This document shows, piece by piece, positions 7,634 to 16,499 of a stretch of DNA of 64,000 nucleotides (the stretch's first letter is position 1; each line of letters opens with the position of its first letter). The position numbers and the translations under genes are program-made. The notes under the pieces are model-generated. The model worked only from the letters and a program-made list of their open reading frames with translations, did not search any database and was not told where the DNA came from. The DNA is from Gammaproteobacteria bacterium (GTDB taxonomy: Bacteria; Pseudomonadota; Gammaproteobacteria; Xanthomonadales; SZUA-36), in NCBI GenBank assembly GCA_024277815.1, contig JAJRUM010000014.1, forward strand, positions 33,577 to 97,576, in the 5' to 3' direction.

Positions 7634-9283
7634 TTAAGTTACTGCTGCATCAACTGCCTGAATGCTCACGTCCCTTTCATCGCGTGTTACTGCCAGGCGC
7701 ACATGAAAGATTGTGCCACTGCCCAGTGTCGAGTCTACAGTAAGTTCAGCCTGATTGACTTCGCAAAGTTGCCTGGCAATGTACAAACCCAGGCCTGAGC
7801 CCTGTTTGTGGGTGGTGAAAAATGGTTCAAAAATGCGCTTCACTTGTTCATCAGGAATACCCGGCCCGTTATCTTCCACCGAGATGACGCAGTAGCCGGT
7901 GTCGGGCTGGTTGGCCATTCTGAGCCCTACGCGTGGGATTGCGGCATCCATGCGGGCGTGGCGCATGGCATTTTCCAGCAACTGCCATACGGCCTGATGC
8001 AGCTGGCTGCGGTCGAACAATACCAGCGTTTCACCTTCGTCCGGACCAATCTCCAGCTCCAGCACAATACCAGGAAGCGAGTTCTCAATTTCCAGCGCTA
8101 ACTCCTGTAAAAATCCGGTTAACTCGAAAATATCCGGCCGGGATTTTTCGTGCCTGGACAGTTGCAGGATGTTTTCAACGATATCATTCATTCTTATGGA
8201 CTGGGTGTGAATGATGTCGACCAGGCGTAAATCCGCATCTGCGATCACCTCTGACTCTGCCAGCAGCTGGGCAGCATGGCTGATGGCACCCAGTGGGTTG
8301 CGGATTTCATGTGCAATGGTGCCGGACAGGTTGGCCAGCAAATGTGCGGATAGCTCCATGGCGCGTTGTGAAACGACATCGTTGTCTTCGAGAAATATCA
8401 GTACCCGAATGCTGGTTGAGCCGGGTAAGGAAACAAACTTGGGCAATACCAGCGCCTGGCTGCTGTGCAACCGCAACGGCCCAACCTCGACCGACGGATC
8501 ATCGCGCCATTTTGTCAGTGCTGCATCAAGCTGCGGGGAGACGTCGGTCAAAAGCTTGCGCTGGGCCACCGGGCTTCCAAGCAGAAACCAGGCGGACTCG
8601 TTGATCAGCTGGATTCTGCAATCAGAGTCAACCGCGAGCACACCGCTGCGCATACGGCGAATGATCAGCTCGTTGATCTGTTCGAGCCTGGTCAGTTCTA
8701 CCGCTTGTTGTTCTGCGATCAGACGGTAGTCGCGCAGCCAGTGGGAGAGCAGGTTCAGTACGATGGTAATTATAAATGTCAGGGCCCCGAAAAGGCTGGC
8801 CTGAACCACCACGGACTGTGCTTCATCCCGCAGCAACATGTCAACCAGGGACTCACCGACGAATGCAATAACAACCAGCGAGGCAAGGAACAGTGCAATC
8901 CGCAATGGCAGCAGGATAGCTGCCGAAGCACTGGCAAATATCAGCAGGATCGCTATGCCACTTTCCAGCCCACTGGAGATGAACTGCAGAATGGACAGAA
9001 AAAGAATATCTGTGAACAGCGAGATCTGGGCGAGGAAGTAGGCCTGGTTTACTTTTCCGCGGGTTTCATAGGCCAGAAAAATGGCCATGACCACATAGGA
9101 TATCAGAATGGTCCCGCCGATCGCTCCCTTGTCCTGTGTGTACGGTGTTGTCAGCAGGCCGGAAAAAAAAGCGAACAGCAGTGAGAGGCTGACCACAGCG
9201 CGGAATAAATTCAGGTAGATCACAACCCGGCGGGTCAGCGCCTTAGGTAAAGGGTAGTTGTTCAAATCTGTGTTTTGGCTCAC
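7634..9283 (-). CDS. pilS: membrane sensor histidine kinase PilS
   Basis: 549 residues. About six N-terminal membrane helices (25-190) are followed by a PAS-like segment (about 205-310), a HisKA domain with the phospho-His in IAHEIRNPLGA, and an HATPase_c domain with N-box LLENAMRHA and G-boxes VEDNGPGIP and GSGLGLYIA. PilS of Pseudomonas senses pilin levels in the inner membrane and controls PilR. The start is GTG at 9283, preceded by CAGGGA at good spacing. Confidence 0.92.
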   Translation of the reverse strand: MSQNTDLNNYPLPKALTRRVVIYLNLFRAVVSLSLLFAFFSGLLTTPYTQDKGAIGGTILISYVVMAIFLAYETRGKVNQAYFLAQISLFTDILFLSILQFISSGLESGIAILLIFASASAAILLPLRIALFLASLVVIAFVGESLVDMLLRDEAQSVVVQASLFGALTFIITIVLNLLSHWLRDYRLIAEQQAVELTRLEQINELIIRRMRSGVLAVDSDCRIQLINESAWFLLGSPVAQRKLLTDVSPQLDAALTKWRDDPSVEVGPLRLHSSQALVLPKFVSLPGSTSIRVLIFLEDNDVVSQRAMELSAHLLANLSGTIAHEIRNPLGAISHAAQLLAESEVIADADLRLVDIIHTQSIRMNDIVENILQLSRHEKSRPDIFELTGFLQELALEIENSLPGIVLELEIGPDEGETLVLFDRSQLHQAVWQLLENAMRHARMDAAIPRVGLRMANQPDTGYCVISVEDNGPGIPDEQVKRIFEPFFTTHKQGSGLGLYIARQLCEVNQAELTVDSTLGSGTIFHVRLAVTRDERDVSIQAVDAAVT

Positions 9284-9339
9284 TTTTTTTCCCTGCAGAG
9301 TTCGCCCGGTTTATGCGCCGGGTCGTGACTGAGCTCCAA

Positions 9340-9368
9340 TTTCTGCATGCCTGTGTGTGGAGTATATC
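9340..9368 (+). promoter_or_regulatory. candidate promoter of sucCD
   Basis: TTTCTG (9340-9345), a 17-nt spacer and TATATC (9363-9368) lie about 105 nt upstream of sucC in the 190-nt gap between divergent pilS and sucC. Motif-based only. Confidence 0.35.
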
Positions 9369-9473
9369 ATTCTGGTTTATCTTTGCTTTGAATGCCGTTT
9401 CGGGGGAAAATACACCCCTTGGGCCGGGTGAAACTCTGGCTGTTGATTTCGAGGCTTTGTATTAGGAGTAAGC

Positions 9474-10652
9474 ATGAATTTCCATGAATATCAGGCGAAA
9501 GATTTATTTGCCAGTTACGGGGTACCTGTACCTGCAGGAACAATAGCCCGGACACCGGACGAAGCGGTTATTGCGGCCCAGGGTCTCGGCGGCCAGATGT
9601 GGGTTGTCAAGGCACAGGTCCATGCCGGCGGGCGGGGTAAAGCTGGCGGTGTGAAAGTGGTGCGTGGTCTGGACGAGGTACGTGCAGAAGCCAACCGTAT
9701 GTTGAGCATGACCGTTACGACTTACCAGACAGGCGGACGGGCGATGCCAGTGGATTCGGTACTGATTGCCGAGGCTATTGATATCGAGACCGAACTCTAT
9801 CTGTCAGCCCTGATTGACCGGGTCAATCGTTGTGTAACATTTATGGGTTCTGCTGCCGGCGGCGTTGATATCGAGCACGTGGCAGCTACCGAGCCGGAAA
9901 AAATCGTCACCGTCACGGTCGACAATACTGCTGGTTTTCAGGCTTACCAGGCTCGCCAGATGGGCTTTGGCATGGGCCTCTCGGCCCGGCACGTCAAGCA
10001 ATTGGCACAGATAATGTCAGCGTTGTATAAGCTGTTTATTGACAAAGACCTCAGCCTGCTGGAAGTCAACCCATTGATTATTGACGGTGATGACAATCTG
10101 ATTGCACTGGATGCAAAGATCAATATGGACGACAACGCTTTGTTCAGACACCCGGATCTGGCCGCAATGCGGGATGAAGCCCAGGAAGATCCGACCGAAG
10201 CAGCGGCCAGCCGCCATGGACTGAATTACATTACGCTCGACGGCAACATTGCTTGCATGGTGAATGGTGCGGGCCTGGCTATGGCGACCATGGATGTGGT
10301 CAAGCTGAATGGTGGCGAGCCGGCAAACTTCCTTGATGTGGGCGGCGGCACCAATGCAGCGCGCGTAAAAGAAGCGTTCAAGATCATCCTTTCAGGTGAA
10401 AGTGTCGAAGCCATCCTGGTGAATATTTTTGGTGGTATTGTGCGTTGCGACCTGATTGCTGAAGGCATCATTGCTGCCGTTGAGGAAGTGGGTGTTTCGG
10501 TACCGGTTATCGTGCGACTGGAAGGCACTAAAGTAGATGAGGGCCGGCAACTGCTGGCAGACAGCGGTCTGGCCATAATATCTGCGTCGGATTTGAATGA
10601 TGCCGCCCAAAAAGCGGTTGCAGCAGCCAAAAATAGCGGGGTGGTTCAATGA
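9474..10652 (+). CDS. sucC: succinyl-CoA synthetase beta subunit
   Basis: 392 residues, close to the usual 388. It starts [12 protein letters not shown] with the ATP-grasp fold ([15 protein letters not shown] near 45-60) and the C-terminal CoA-ligase domain ([13 protein letters not shown]). With SucD it converts succinyl-CoA and ADP/GDP plus phosphate to succinate and ATP/GTP in the TCA cycle. AGGAG stands 6 nt before the ATG. The gene overlaps sucD by 4 nt (ATGA). The alpha-ketoglutarate dehydrogenase genes that often precede it are not here. Confidence 0.97.
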   Translation: MNFHEYQAKDLFASYGVPVPAGTIARTPDEAVIAAQGLGGQMWVVKAQVHAGGRGKAGGVKVVRGLDEVRAEANRMLSMTVTTYQTGGRAMPVDSVLIAEAIDIETELYLSALIDRVNRCVTFMGSAAGGVDIEHVAATEPEKIVTVTVDNTAGFQAYQARQMGFGMGLSARHVKQLAQIMSALYKLFIDKDLSLLEVNPLIIDGDDNLIALDAKINMDDNALFRHPDLAAMRDEAQEDPTEAAASRHGLNYITLDGNIACMVNGAGLAMATMDVVKLNGGEPANFLDVGGGTNAARVKEAFKIILSGESVEAILVNIFGGIVRCDLIAEGIIAAVEEVGVSVPVIVRLEGTKVDEGRQLLADSGLAIISASDLNDAAQKAVAAAKNSGVVQ

Positions 10653-11518
10653 GCGTTCTGGTCAACAAGGATACCAAGGTTATTTGCCAGGGTTTTACCG
10701 GCAGCCAGGGAACATTTCATTCAGAGCAGGCGCTGGACTATGGTACTCAACTGGTGGGTGGCGTAACGCCGGGTAAAGGTGGCCAGCAGCACCTGGGTTT
10801 GCCTATTTTTAATACGGTTGCAGAGGCTGTAGCAGAAACCGGTGCGGATGCCACGGTGATATTTGTACCACCACCGTTTGCTGCTGATGCCATCCTCGAA
10901 GCCGCTGATGCAGGTCTTGGAGTGATTGTTGCCATTACCGAGGGCATTCCTGTGCAGGATATGATCCGGGTCAAGGCCGTGCTTCAGGACCAGCCGGATA
11001 CCTGGCTGATCGGTCCCAACTGCCCGGGCATCATAACGCCCGGGGAGTGCAAAATTGGAATCATGCCTGGCCGTATTCACAGCCCCGGCAAAGTGGGTGT
11101 GGTTTCGCGTTCCGGCACCCTGACCTATGAAGCAGTATTCCAGACGACCCAGGAAGGTCTTGGGCAGACAACCGTGATCGGTATCGGTGGTGACCCCATC
11201 CAGGGCATGAACTTTATTGACTGCCTGCGGCTGTTCCAGGATGACGAAAAAACCGAAGGTATCATCATGGTGGGCGAGATCGGTGGTTCCGCAGAGGAAG
11301 AGGCAGCGGAGTTTATTTCCGAATACGTTAGCAAGCCCGTGGTGGCCTATATTGCCGGTGTCACCGCACCTCCAGGCAAGCGTATGGGGCATGCGGGTGC
11401 AATTATTGCAGGTGGTAAAGGCACAGCAGAGGCCAAGTTTGAGGCCTTGGAAGCCGCGGGTGTCACCACGGTCCGGTCTCCGGCTGACCTTGGAAATGCA
11501 ATCAAGCAGCGGCTGTAG
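10649..11518 (+). CDS. sucD: succinyl-CoA synthetase alpha subunit
   Basis: 289 residues, full length. The Rossmann CoA-binding domain starts [21 protein letters not shown]; the phosphohistidine loop is [17 protein letters not shown] near residues 245-262. It carries the phosphorylated His intermediate of the succinyl-CoA synthetase heterodimer. It is translationally coupled to sucC through a 4-nt overlap. A perfect 26-bp palindrome follows the stop codon. Confidence 0.97.
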   Translation: MSVLVNKDTKVICQGFTGSQGTFHSEQALDYGTQLVGGVTPGKGGQQHLGLPIFNTVAEAVAETGADATVIFVPPPFAADAILEAADAGLGVIVAITEGIPVQDMIRVKAVLQDQPDTWLIGPNCPGIITPGECKIGIMPGRIHSPGKVGVVSRSGTLTYEAVFQTTQEGLGQTTVIGIGGDPIQGMNFIDCLRLFQDDEKTEGIIMVGEIGGSAEEEAAEFISEYVSKPVVAYIAGVTAPPGKRMGHAGAIIAGGKGTAEAKFEALEAAGVTTVRSPADLGNAIKQRL

Positions 11519-11531
11519 TCATTACTATGAT

Positions 11532-11557
11532 GGTCTGCCTGAGCGCTCAGGCAGACC
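11532..11557 (+). terminator. perfect 26-bp palindrome after sucD
   Basis: The half-site GGTCTGCCTGAGC is followed immediately by its exact reverse complement. It sits 13 nt after the sucD stop, where a terminator or mRNA-stabilising hairpin is expected, but there is no T-run, so Rho-independent termination is uncertain. A dyad operator for nadE is an alternative. Confidence 0.45.
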
Positions 11558-11565
11558 TGTCCAAC

Positions 11566-11590
11566 GGTTGACAGCCCAGCGGTTGACAGC
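11566..11590 (+). repeat. short tandem repeat ahead of nadE
   Basis: GGTTGACAGC occurs at 11566-11575 and again at 11581-11590 (15-nt period), the second copy touching the nadE ATG. No good Shine-Dalgarno is visible here. Function unknown; a small slippage duplication is the simplest explanation. Confidence 0.6.
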
Positions 11591-13264
11591 ATGATCTCCA
11601 TCGCCCTTGCACAGCAGGATTTCCCGGTGGGAGATATGGATGGCAACCTTGCGCGGGCACAGCAAAGTATTGCGTCTGCTATTGCCAGCCAGGCAGATAT
11701 CATCCTGTTTCCCGAGATGGCTCTCAGCGGTTACCCGCCGGAGGATCTGGTATTGCGCCCGGGATTCATGGCCCATTGCCATTCGGTGCTCGAAACGCTG
11801 GTTGAGAGCGTGCATGGCATTGATGTCGTTATTGGGCACCCCTGGCAGTCAGGTTCTGAAAGGTTCAATGCCGTCAGCTGGATTCGCGATGGCAAAGTGC
11901 TGGGCCGGTATTTCAAGCAGGTTCTTCCCAACTATGCGGTGTTCGACGAACACCGGTACTTTGCAGCAGGAACTGAGCCGCTGCTGGTTGAGTTGAATGG
12001 CCACAAGCTGGCCGTTTTGATTTGTGAGGATACCTGGGTGCCCGGGCCCGCCTCGGTCGCGCAGGCAGCGGGGGCTGAACTTATATTGGTAGCCAACGCG
12101 TCGCCTTACGCGCAGACAAAACTTGCGGATCGACTGGCCATGTTTAACAGCCGTCACCAGGATTGTGGCTTGCCGATGGTCTATTGCAACCTGGTGGGTG
12201 GTCAGGACGAGTTGGTTTTCGATGGCCGTTCGATGTTGATGAGCGCCGATGGCCACTTCAGCATGCTGGCCGAAACATGCAGCCAGGCATTGGTGATGGC
12301 AACTTTTCTGCCGGCCACCGGCGAGCTGTATTTTGAAGGCCATCAGCATGAACCACAGGCCACCGGGGAGGCACTTCTTGCGCAGCAAGACAGCAATGCC
12401 TGCATTTACACTGCCCTGGTGCGTGGGCTGCGGGACTATATTGTTAAAAATGGTTTTAGCGACATCCTGATTGGCTTGTCAGGCGGGATAGATTCAGCGC
12501 TCACGCTGGCCCTGGCGGTTGATGCATTGGGCCCGGCACATGTGCACGCTGTCATGATGCCGTCCCGGCACACCTCCGATTTAAGCCTTGAACTGGCTCG
12601 CCAACAGGCTGAAATGCTTAAGATTGCCTATCAGGAGATATCTATCGAGCCCGCATTCGAGGCATTGCTGGGCTCCCTTGAAGTATCCTTTGAAGGTTGT
12701 TCTGCTGATGTTACTGAGGAGAACCTGCAGGCCCGGGTACGTGGCAACCTGTTGATGGCGTTGTCGAATAAATTTGGCTGGATGGTGCTGGCGACGGGTA
12801 ACAAGAGTGAACTGGCGGTGGGTTACAGCACCATATATGGTGACATGTGCGGTGGTTTCTCGCCCATCAAGGATTGCTTCAAAACACGGGTGTACGAGCT
12901 GAGCAACTACAGGAACACGGTATCAGCCGCGATTCCACAGGCCGTGATCGAGCGGCCGCCATCTGCCGAGTTGGCCCCGCAGCAGCTTGATCAGGATCGC
13001 CTGCCACCGTATGAGCTTCTGGATCAGATCCTTTATCACTATATTGAACAGGACTGGTCGATCAGTAAAATTGTTGCGGACGGTTTTGCTGAGGAAACGG
13101 TGCGCCGGGTGGCGGCGATGGTCATAAGGAACGAATATAAGCGCCGCCAGGGTGCGCCAGGTGTACGGGTTACCTCAAGGGCTTTTGGACGGGACAGGCG
13201 CTATCCGATAACTTCTGGCTGGCATGAAGACACGGCAGGCCCGCCACCTTCCGGCGGGAGCTAA
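11591..13264 (+). CDS. nadE: glutamine-dependent NAD+ synthetase
   Basis: 557 residues, the two-domain form. The N-terminal nitrilase-type glutaminase domain shows the catalytic triad contexts FPEMALSGYPPED (Glu), KQVLPNYAVFDE (Lys) and LICEDTWVPG (Cys). The C-terminal synthetase domain has the ATP pyrophosphatase loop GLSGGIDSALT near residue 295. It amidates nicotinate adenine dinucleotide using glutamine, the last step of NAD+ synthesis. The ATG at 11591 gives the expected family N-terminus (MISIALAQQDF). The 3' end overlaps convergent bamD by 4 nt. Confidence 0.96.
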   Translation: MISIALAQQDFPVGDMDGNLARAQQSIASAIASQADIILFPEMALSGYPPEDLVLRPGFMAHCHSVLETLVESVHGIDVVIGHPWQSGSERFNAVSWIRDGKVLGRYFKQVLPNYAVFDEHRYFAAGTEPLLVELNGHKLAVLICEDTWVPGPASVAQAAGAELILVANASPYAQTKLADRLAMFNSRHQDCGLPMVYCNLVGGQDELVFDGRSMLMSADGHFSMLAETCSQALVMATFLPATGELYFEGHQHEPQATGEALLAQQDSNACIYTALVRGLRDYIVKNGFSDILIGLSGGIDSALTLALAVDALGPAHVHAVMMPSRHTSDLSLELARQQAEMLKIAYQEISIEPAFEALLGSLEVSFEGCSADVTEENLQARVRGNLLMALSNKFGWMVLATGNKSELAVGYSTIYGDMCGGFSPIKDCFKTRVYELSNYRNTVSAAIPQAVIERPPSAELAPQQLDQDRLPPYELLDQILYHYIEQDWSISKIVADGFAEETVRRVAAMVIRNEYKRRQGAPGVRVTSRAFGRDRRYPITSGWHEDTAGPPPSGGS

Positions 13265-14097
13265 TCTTTGCCCCAGGGCCACATACGGCTGAAAAAGCCT
13301 TGCTTTGACTCGCCGGTTACCAGTGGGTGGTCGGGGTAGTTGAGCGCCAGTATTTTCATCGTGTCTTCGGCCAGTTCCGGCAGCCCCATCTCGGTATAGG
13401 AAATGTACAGAATCTCAAGTGCGCCTGCAGTTTCCGGGGTGCCGGGGTAGGTTTCAATGGCGTACCTGGCGCGGTTTGCAGAGGCTACATAGGCTTTGCG
13501 GCGCAGGTAGTAGCGGGCAACATCCAGTTCGTAGAATGACAGGTTGTTGCGCAGGAAGACCATGCGCTGCCGCGCATCCGGTGCGTAGCGGCTATCCGGA
13601 AAACGGCGGATCAATTCATCAAAATCCCGAAATGATTCACGGGCTGCGGTCTGGTCCCGGTCACGAACACGGGAAGGCATCATGCGTTCCATGAAGCCGA
13701 CACGCCGGTCGTAGTTGGTCAGCCCACGCAGGTAATACGCATAGTCAACGTTCGGGTGGCTGGGGTAGGTCCGGATAAACCTGTCTGCCGTTGACAAGGC
13801 CGCATCAGGCCTGCCGCCTTTATGATAGGCGTAGGCCAGTTCCAGCTGAGCCTGTTCTGTATAACGCCCGAATGGATAACGTGTCGACAAGCGCTGGTAT
13901 TGGTTAATGGCCCGTGACCAGTTCTGTCCATTCAGGTAGCGCTTCGCGTCTGCATACATTTCCGCAGCGGGTTTGTCCGCTTCCACGCCTTTGTCTTTCT
14001 TGCAGCCGGGAACAGTGATCAACAGCGAAGCGATCATTGCGGCAGTCAGTAGTTTTGAGCTGATGGAGAGCCTGGTGGCAAGAGCAGATGGAAACAT
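13261..14097 (-). CDS. bamD: outer membrane assembly lipoprotein BamD
   Basis: 278 residues from the ATG at 14097, giving a lipoprotein signal peptide with lipobox ITVPGC; an in-frame extension to 14211 is possible but would bury the signal. The mature part has tetratricopeptide-like repeats (YADAKRYLNGQNWSRAINQYQRL, RYPFGRYTEQAQLELAYAYHK), written here only as landmarks, typical of BamD/ComL. BamD is an essential periplasmic subunit of the BAM complex that inserts beta-barrel proteins. It is divergent from rluD, as in Pseudomonas. Confidence 0.93.
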   Translation of the reverse strand: MFPSALATRLSISSKLLTAAMIASLLITVPGCKKDKGVEADKPAAEMYADAKRYLNGQNWSRAINQYQRLSTRYPFGRYTEQAQLELAYAYHKGGRPDAALSTADRFIRTYPSHPNVDYAYYLRGLTNYDRRVGFMERMMPSRVRDRDQTAARESFRDFDELIRRFPDSRYAPDARQRMVFLRNNLSFYELDVARYYLRRKAYVASANRARYAIETYPGTPETAGALEILYISYTEMGLPELAEDTMKILALNYPDHPLVTGESKQGFFSRMWPWGKD

Positions 14098-14198
14098 TAT
14101 AAGGCCTGACGAAATACTGAAGGCGGAATGATAGCGAAAAGGGCTCAATAAAGCCATACAATAGACCTTTGCAAGCACAGGGCCGGGCAGCCGGGTGA

Positions 14199-15170
14199 AT
14201 GTCAATGTCAAAGCGAATCAGTCTGAATCACCGGGTGCAGGAGCATCTTGCCGGGCGCCGGCTGGATCAGGCTGCCAGCACTTTGTTTCCAGACTACTCC
14301 CGGGCGCGCCTGCAGCAATGGATCAAGAAGGGTGAGCTGACAGTTGACGGGCTGCGGGCCAAACCCAGCGCCAGGCTGGCCGGTGGAGAAACCCTGGTAA
14401 TCGAAGCAGAAATATTACCCGAGGGTGAGGTTCTGCCCGAGGACATCCCACTGGAAGTTATTTTTGCGGACAATCATCTGCTGGTCGTCAATAAACCAGC
14501 CGGGCTGGTTGTTCACCCGGCAGCGGGAAACTGGACTGGCACCTTGCAGAATGCCCTGCTGAATTATGACCCGGAGCTGGATACGCTGCCCCGTTCAGGA
14601 ATAGTGCATCGCCTCGACAAGGACACCAGCGGGGTCATGGTCATCGCCCGCAGCCTGAAGGCGCATGCCAGCCTGGTCAATCAATTACAGACCCGCAGCA
14701 TGAGTCGTATTTACGAGGCTGTCGTTAAAGGCCAGATACCCCCCGCCGGGACCGTTGAGGCCCCCATTGACCGCAATCCACGTGACCGCAAGAAAATGGC
14801 GGTGGTGCCAGGTGGCAGGACTGCAACCAGCCATTTCAAGCTGTTGCAGCGTCTGCCTGGCAGCAGCCATATTGAGGTTTCACTCGAGTCGGGAAGAACG
14901 CATCAGATCCGCGTGCATATGACGCATATTGGTTACCCCATTGTCGCTGACTTACTCTATGGTCGCGGGCCGGTCAGGAAAAAAGGTCTGCCGCCTGCAG
15001 CGGTGGCTGCGATAAACGGCTTTCCACGTCAGGCGTTGCACGCCCGGACTTTGAAACTGGTTCACCCCGACACCGGGCAACAGCGGCAATTCAAAGCGCC
15101 GCTGGCTACCGACATTGAAGGCCTCATTGTATTGTTAAGAGGCCTTGCCAATCGCGCCGGTGATGACTGA
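14199..15170 (+). CDS. rluD: 23S rRNA pseudouridine synthase RluD
   Basis: 323 residues. An N-terminal S4 RNA-binding domain (about 18-75) is followed by the RluA-family catalytic domain with HRLDKDTSGVMV containing the catalytic Asp (near 140) and the RTHQIRVHM motif. RluD makes the helix 69 pseudouridines of 23S rRNA. Start at 14199 or the second ATG six bases later. Its last codons overlap the start of pgeF, matching the conserved bamD-rluD-pgeF neighbourhood. Confidence 0.93.
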   Translation: MSMSKRISLNHRVQEHLAGRRLDQAASTLFPDYSRARLQQWIKKGELTVDGLRAKPSARLAGGETLVIEAEILPEGEVLPEDIPLEVIFADNHLLVVNKPAGLVVHPAAGNWTGTLQNALLNYDPELDTLPRSGIVHRLDKDTSGVMVIARSLKAHASLVNQLQTRSMSRIYEAVVKGQIPPAGTVEAPIDRNPRDRKKMAVVPGGRTATSHFKLLQRLPGSSHIEVSLESGRTHQIRVHMTHIGYPIVADLLYGRGPVRKKGLPPAAVAAINGFPRQALHARTLKLVHPDTGQQRQFKAPLATDIEGLIVLLRGLANRAGDD

Positions 15171-15885
15171 GCTGGTTTTACCCGACTGGCCAGCACCTGC
15201 CAATGTGCGGGCGTTCTCGACCACGCGAAACGGTGGTTTCAGCACCGGCCCGTGGGACAGTCTGAATCTTGGTGAGCACTGTGGGGATGACCCTGAACTG
15301 GTCAGAAAGAACCACCAGCTTTTGCGCACCTTGTTGCCATCGGAACCCCGTTGGCTGCGGCAGGTTCATGGGGTTCATGTGCTTGACCTGGATATCCAGG
15401 GGGAACAGGCCGCTGAAGCTGATGCCTGCACCAGCGCGGTTGCCGGGCAAGTCTGTGCGGTATTGACGGCCGACTGCCTGCCGGTTCTCTTTTGCAATGC
15501 GACCGGGACAAGAATTGCTGCAGCTCATGCAGGCTGGCGCGGGCTTGCGGGTGGTGTGCTTGAAGCCACAGTTGCAGCTATGGAATGCCGGCCTGCCGAA
15601 GTGCTGGCCTGGCTGGGTCCGGCCATCGGTGCTGACACATTTGAAGTGGGTGAGGATGTGTTTACTGCTTTTACCCAAACAAGGCCGGAAAATGCCGTTG
15701 CCTTTAAGCGTCATGGTGATCGCTGGCTGGCCGATCTGTACCTGCTGGCCAGACTGGTGTTGAACAAAGTTGGCGTTGACCAGGCCTGGGGCGGTCAGCA
15801 TTGCACCTTTACGGAGCAGGATAAATTTTTCTCTTACCGGCGTGATGGCAATACCGGCAGAATGGCCAGTGTCATCTGGTTGTGA
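15163..15885 (+). CDS. pgeF: purine nucleoside phosphorylase / peptidoglycan editing factor PgeF (YfiH)
   Basis: 240 residues from the ATG at 15163, which overlaps the rluD stop by 8 nt; an in-frame start at 15145 is possible. The zinc-binding DUF152/YfiH signature is present: CAVLTADCLPVLFCN and AAHAGWRGLAGG, with HCTFTEQDKFFSYRR at the end. Family members act on purine nucleosides and, in E. coli, prevent L-Ser misincorporation into peptidoglycan. No terminator is evident; the repeat-rich gap follows. Confidence 0.9.
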   Translation: MTELVLPDWPAPANVRAFSTTRNGGFSTGPWDSLNLGEHCGDDPELVRKNHQLLRTLLPSEPRWLRQVHGVHVLDLDIQGEQAAEADACTSAVAGQVCAVLTADCLPVLFCNATGTRIAAAHAGWRGLAGGVLEATVAAMECRPAEVLAWLGPAIGADTFEVGEDVFTAFTQTRPENAVAFKRHGDRWLADLYLLARLVLNKVGVDQAWGGQHCTFTEQDKFFSYRRDGNTGRMASVIWL

Positions 15886-16039
15886 GGAAGTGGTCTAACG
15901 ACGTATATCCCCGGCGGTCATGCACTGTACGGTCCGTGGCGATACGGGGAAGTCTTCCCCTGTCCCCCTGTTTTCGAGATAAAACTCAGGTCAGTCTCTG
16001 GACCGGTTCTTGAGCCTGGTAACTCCGATCCGCGGCGCC

Positions 16040-16178
16040 ACGGGGGGTTGCCCTCTGAGACACGCCGTGAATACCTCCCTGTAGGCTCGGAAAAAACATG
16101 GCCCAGGCCAGCCTCTCGACCAGCTCGCTGGTCTCACCTTCTCCCTGTTTTTTACGGTCTCAGAGCGCAACCCCCCGT
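16040..16178 (+). repeat. long inverted-repeat element, copy 1
   Basis: Arms at 16040-16061 and 16157-16178 are reverse complements at 21 of 22 positions. Inside, reading forward: a 32-nt motif at 16059-16090 starting GACACGCCGTGAATAC and ending GGCTCGG; an 8-bp inner stem (AAAAAACA at 16091-16098 with TGTTTTTT at 16146-16153); ACG; then the distal arm beginning GTC. Between the inner stem halves is a GC-rich segment with a hairpin at 16118-16133 (GACCAGC-TC-GCTGGTC). That segment recurs near 30.7 kb. Confidence 0.8.
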
Positions 16179-16246
16179 ACCCCCGCTCAGTCTGGTGGGG
16201 TCTTTGAGATTAGGTGTGTCAGCCTCCCCGGAATCCGAGCGGGGAT

Positions 16247-16341
16247 ATGGGGTACCACTCCCTGCGACCGTAGCCTGCAGGGAGCAGGCTCCGAGCGTAC
16301 ATGGACGTATTAACAGCGTGTCGCAGGGAGTGGTACCCCAT
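16247..16341 (-). repeat. long inverted-repeat element, copy 2
   Basis: Perfect 22-nt inverted arms at 16247-16268 and 16320-16341. Read on the minus strand it has the same order as copy 1: arm ending GAC, the 32-nt motif (16322-16291, 27 of 32 identical to copy 1), an inner hairpin AGCCTGC/GCAGGCT with a 5-nt loop (16290-16272), ACG, and the distal arm beginning GTC. The arm sequences differ from copy 1, yet pairing is kept in both. Confidence 0.8.
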
Positions 16342-16499
16342 GTCGCCGCGCATCGAAGCCGCGACAGCACGTGAATTCGAAGACTGGCAGAGAAGCTGGC
16401 ATGGGCCATACATTCGCGGTGTGTCTCAGAAGGCAGCAACACCGTGGCGCCGCAGGCTGATTGGCACCTGGAATAATCCAGGCTGATAAACCAGCTTTG

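Larger units (their letters stand above)
15886..16499. other. 614-nt gene-free region with structured repeats
   Basis: Between convergent pgeF and ltaE there is no credible gene. Short frames on both strands are created by repeated, palindromic sequence. The region holds two inverted-repeat elements (16040-16178 and 16247-16341), each with 22-nt arms and a shared 32-nt motif inside. The first 150 nt and the stretch 16345-16499 show nothing I recognise. Confidence 0.75.

Noticed and set aside
8465..9184. Open frame of 239 codons antisense to pilS
   Set aside because: Same reason: it lies entirely inside a well-supported gene with no recognisable protein features.
16247..16341. Copy 2 considered as a miniature transposon (MITE)
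   Set aside because: No target-site duplication at the arm ends and no transposase nearby; the shared inner motif fits a structured repeat better.
16048..16486. Short frames on both strands in the 16-kb gap
   Set aside because: They follow the inverted repeats and mirror each other on the two strands; no SD or domain supports translation.
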